Below are positions 6,978 to 8,670 of a stretch of DNA of 8,670 bases, piece by piece; the first letter of the stretch is position 1, and each line of letters starts with the position of its first letter. The translations under genes were made by a program, and so were the position numbers. Location of the stretch: contig DBMS01000291.1 of the NCBI GenBank assembly GCA_002297665.1, forward strand, positions 1 through 8,670, written 5' to 3'. A model generated the notes under the pieces. That model was given only the letters and a program-made list of their open reading frames with translations, had not been told where the DNA came from and searched no databases. The DNA comes from Holophagaceae bacterium UBA692 (GTDB lineage Bacteria > Acidobacteriota > Holophagae > Holophagales > Holophagaceae).

Positions 6978-8249
6978 GTGCCGTCCCCCTTCACCGGGTT
7001 CCGCCTGAAGGTCCTGCAGGTCGCGGGCGGCACCGCCGTGGCCCAGGGCCTCCTGGTGGCCGCCTCGCCGGTCCTGACGCGCCTCTACACGCCGTCGGAT
7101 TTCGGGGTGCTGGTGGTCTACGTTTCCCTGGTCTCCCTGCTGGTGACCGTGGCCTCCCTGCGCTTCGAACTGGCGCTGCCCCTTCCGGAAGGCGAGGCGG
7201 AGGCCGCGGGGCTCCTGCTGCTCTGCGTGGCGCTGGTGGCCCTCACGACCGCGGCGGGCGCCTTCGGCATCCACGCCTTCCGGGGCCGGATCCTGGGCTG
7301 GATGGGGGAGCCCGGCCTGGGGCCCTACCTCTGGCTCGTGCCGGTGAGCACCCTGGGGGCGGGTCTCTACCAGGTGTTCACCTGCTGGGCCATCCGCAAG
7401 GAACGTTACGACCGCATCGCCCGCACCCGGGTTACCCAGGGGGTGACGCAGCTGGCGGTGCAGGTGGCCGCGGGGCTCCTGGGGCAGGGGCCCGCCGGCC
7501 TCCTGGCGGGCGACGCCCTGGGCCGCACCAACGGCACCCGGACCCTCGCCCTCCTGGACTGGCGCAGGGACTGGGCCCACGTCCGCAGGACCGGGCCCCG
7601 GGATCTCCTGGCCGCCGCCCGGCGCTACCGGCACTTTCCCCTCTACTCCAGCGGCACGGCCCTGCTGAACACCCTGAACCTGCGCATGCCCGGGCTCCTC
7701 CTGGCCATCGGGTACGGCCCGGCCACCGCGGGCTGCTTCGCCTTGGCCCAGCGGGTGTTCGCGCTGCCCAGCTCGATCATCGGGGAATCCGTGGCCCAGG
7801 TGTTCTTCGGGGAATCCGCGCAGCTCAAGGGCGGGAGCCTCATGCCGCTGTTCCGGGGCACGGTCAGGCGCATGTTCCTGCTGGGCCTTCCGGTCATGGC
7901 CCTGTCGTCGGCGGCGGGGTGGTTCCTCTTCCCGGCCCTCTTCGGGGCGGCCTGGAAGAGCGCGGGGGTGTTCCTGGTGGCCATCGCCCCCATGGCCCTG
8001 GCCCAGTTCACGGGCGCCTGCGTCTCCAGCGCCCTGGTGGTCCTGGAGCGCCAGGACCTGGCCCTCCTGCGGGAGATCATCCGGTCCCTGCTCTTTTTCG
8101 GCGGCATCGGCGCGGCCTGGGCCCTGAAGTGGGACGCCGCCCACGCGGTGGCCCTGTTCGGGCTGACGGGGACCCTGTCATACGCCCTCTACGGGTGGAT
8201 CACCTGGTACGCCATCCGGCGCCACGACCTGGCGCAGGCCCGGCCATGA
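6978..8249 (+). CDS. wzx: Wzx-type lipid-linked oligosaccharide flippase (MOP/PST family)
   Basis: A 423-residue polytopic membrane protein with about a dozen hydrophobic segments spread along its length (for example about 12-32, 42-60, 76-98 and 117-138). This is the usual size and topology for Wzx (400-480). RLYTPSDFG (35-43) and the LRFELALPLP stretch (61-70) are characteristic of the polysaccharide-exporter family, and charged residues around the first helices are in the expected places. Wzx proteins move undecaprenyl-diphosphate-linked repeat units from the cytoplasmic to the periplasmic face of the inner membrane. The start is GTG 6978, 3 bases after the aminotransferase stop. The stop overlaps the next ATG (ATGA). 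The cargo would contain the diacetamido-uronic acid made by the upstream enzymes; that is inference from context. Confidence 0.88.
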   Translation: MPSPFTGFRLKVLQVAGGTAVAQGLLVAASPVLTRLYTPSDFGVLVVYVSLVSLLVTVASLRFELALPLPEGEAEAAGLLLLCVALVALTTAAGAFGIHAFRGRILGWMGEPGLGPYLWLVPVSTLGAGLYQVFTCWAIRKERYDRIARTRVTQGVTQLAVQVAAGLLGQGPAGLLAGDALGRTNGTRTLALLDWRRDWAHVRRTGPRDLLAAARRYRHFPLYSSGTALLNTLNLRMPGLLLAIGYGPATAGCFALAQRVFALPSSIIGESVAQVFFGESAQLKGGSLMPLFRGTVRRMFLLGLPVMALSSAAGWFLFPALFGAAWKSAGVFLVAIAPMALAQFTGACVSSALVVLERQDLALLREIIRSLLFFGGIGAAWALKWDAAHAVALFGLTGTLSYALYGWITWYAIRRHDLAQARP

Positions 8250-8670
8250 GGGCCTGGGCCGAGGCCCTGCGGATCCCGGCGCCGTTCCTGGCGCTGGGGG
8301 CCTTCCTGTTCGCCGGGGTGATGAAGGCCGGGCCCCTGCTGTCGCGCCTGCCCGTGGACCTGACCCTCCTGGCCGGGGCGGGGCTCGCCTGGGTCGTGCT
8401 CCGGGCCTGGCTCGGCGGGGCTCGCGCGGCCTGCGGTGCGGGACTGGGGCTCACCGGGCTGTGGTATGCCAGCTTCCTGCCCGGGGCCGCCCAGGCGGCG
8501 CCTTCGGCCTACGCCTTCCAGAAGGTGGCGACCCTCTTCACCTTCAGCCTCCTGACGTCGCTCGCCCCGTTCGTCCTGGTGCGGGAGCGGGAGGACCTGC
8601 GCCCCTTCCTATGCGGCGTGGCCCTGTTCTGCTTCGTGATCACCGCCGACGGCCTCCTGGGCGCGGGCGC
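8246..8670 (+). CDS. O-antigen polymerase/ligase-like membrane protein, N-terminal part (Wzy candidate), cut by window edge
   Basis: An ATG at 8246 overlaps the flippase stop (ATGA) and opens a frame with no stop to the right edge: 141 complete codons, starting MRAWAEALRIP. The translation is strongly hydrophobic, with likely membrane segments at about 13-24, 38-53, 62-78, 90-110 and 118-136. The pattern of short polar links (SRLPVDLTLL, FQKVAT, RERED) resembles the N-terminal part of Wzy polymerases and O-antigen ligases. Position directly after a Wzx gene favours Wzy, which joins repeat units in the periplasm. The diagnostic large periplasmic loop lies beyond the window, so polymerase and ligase cannot be separated. 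No clear Shine-Dalgarno is present, suggesting coupling to the flippase gene. Confidence 0.7.
   Translation, partial: MRAWAEALRIPAPFLALGAFLFAGVMKAGPLLSRLPVDLTLLAGAGLAWVVLRAWLGGARAACGAGLGLTGLWYASFLPGAAQAAPSAYAFQKVATLFTFSLLTSLAPFVLVREREDLRPFLCGVALFCFVITADGLLGAG

Noticed and set aside
5808..8144. Very long antisense open frame (778 codons)
   Set aside because: It lies opposite the aminotransferase and flippase genes. Its Gly/Arg/Ala/His/Gln-rich composition is what GC-rich DNA gives on the complementary strand, and it shows no recognisable domain.
1..8670. Search for CRISPR, tRNA, rRNA, insertion-sequence ends, long repeats, intrinsic terminators or phage/defence genes
   Set aside because: Nothing with the needed structure was seen by eye. 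After 43 every base except two gaps of 2-3 bases lies in a coding gene of a polysaccharide locus. Occasional GC-rich hairpins inside genes lack T-runs and are expected by chance.

Overview
This window is a tightly packed, single-strand (+) segment of a surface-polysaccharide (O-antigen or capsule type) biosynthesis locus from a very GC-rich, probably Gram-negative bacterium. Evidence for this is the strong G/C bias at third codon positions, and the presence of a Wzz-like regulator, a Wzx-like flippase and the start of a Wzy/ligase-like membrane protein. I cannot name the organism. An Acidobacteriota (Holophagae-like), Myxococcota/Desulfobacterota-like or high-GC proteobacterial source would all fit, and none is proved.

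Layout, left to right. 1-42: leader, possibly holding the last codons of an upstream gene, plus a small hairpin and a Shine-Dalgarno-like site. 43-1992: long membrane-anchored nucleotide-sugar 4,6-dehydratase (WbpM/PglF/CapD family). 1995-2936: short Wzz-type chain-length determinant. 2933-4267: UDP-N-acetylglucosamine 6-dehydrogenase (WbpA type). 4264-5250: Gfo/Idh/MocA 3-dehydrogenase (WbpB type). 5251-5853: left-handed beta-helix N-acetyltransferase (WbpD type). 5850-6974: PLP aminotransferase (WbpE type). 6978-8249: Wzx-type flippase. 8246-8670: 5' part of a polytopic O-antigen polymerase/ligase-like protein, running off the right edge.

How the genes work together. WbpA, WbpB, WbpE and WbpD form the known four-step route from UDP-GlcNAc to UDP-2,3-diacetamido-2,3-dideoxy-D-glucuronic acid, UDP-GlcNAc(3NAc)A. 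WbpA oxidises C6, WbpB oxidises C3, WbpE transaminates the 3-keto group and WbpD acetylates the new 3-amine. The WbpM-like enzyme would supply a 4-keto-6-deoxy-HexNAc precursor (for QuiNAc, FucNAc or bacillosamine-type sugars). Wzx would flip the lipid-linked repeat unit, the Wzy-like protein would polymerise it and the Wzz-like protein would set chain length. The set and order resemble the left part of the Pseudomonas aeruginosa O5 O-antigen locus (wzz-wbpA-wbpB-wbpC-wbpD-wbpE-wzy-wzx), with wbpM moved to the front and wbpC absent.

Genes overlap by 4 bases or lie within 0-3 bases of each other, so the window reads as one translationally coupled operon. There is no intergenic gap over 3 bases after position 43. 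I see no internal promoter, terminator, RNA gene, mobile element, CRISPR or long repeat. I found no convincing undescribed system here; the more interesting points are a Leu at the usual Tyr/Met catalytic position of the dehydratase and the compact gene arrangement.
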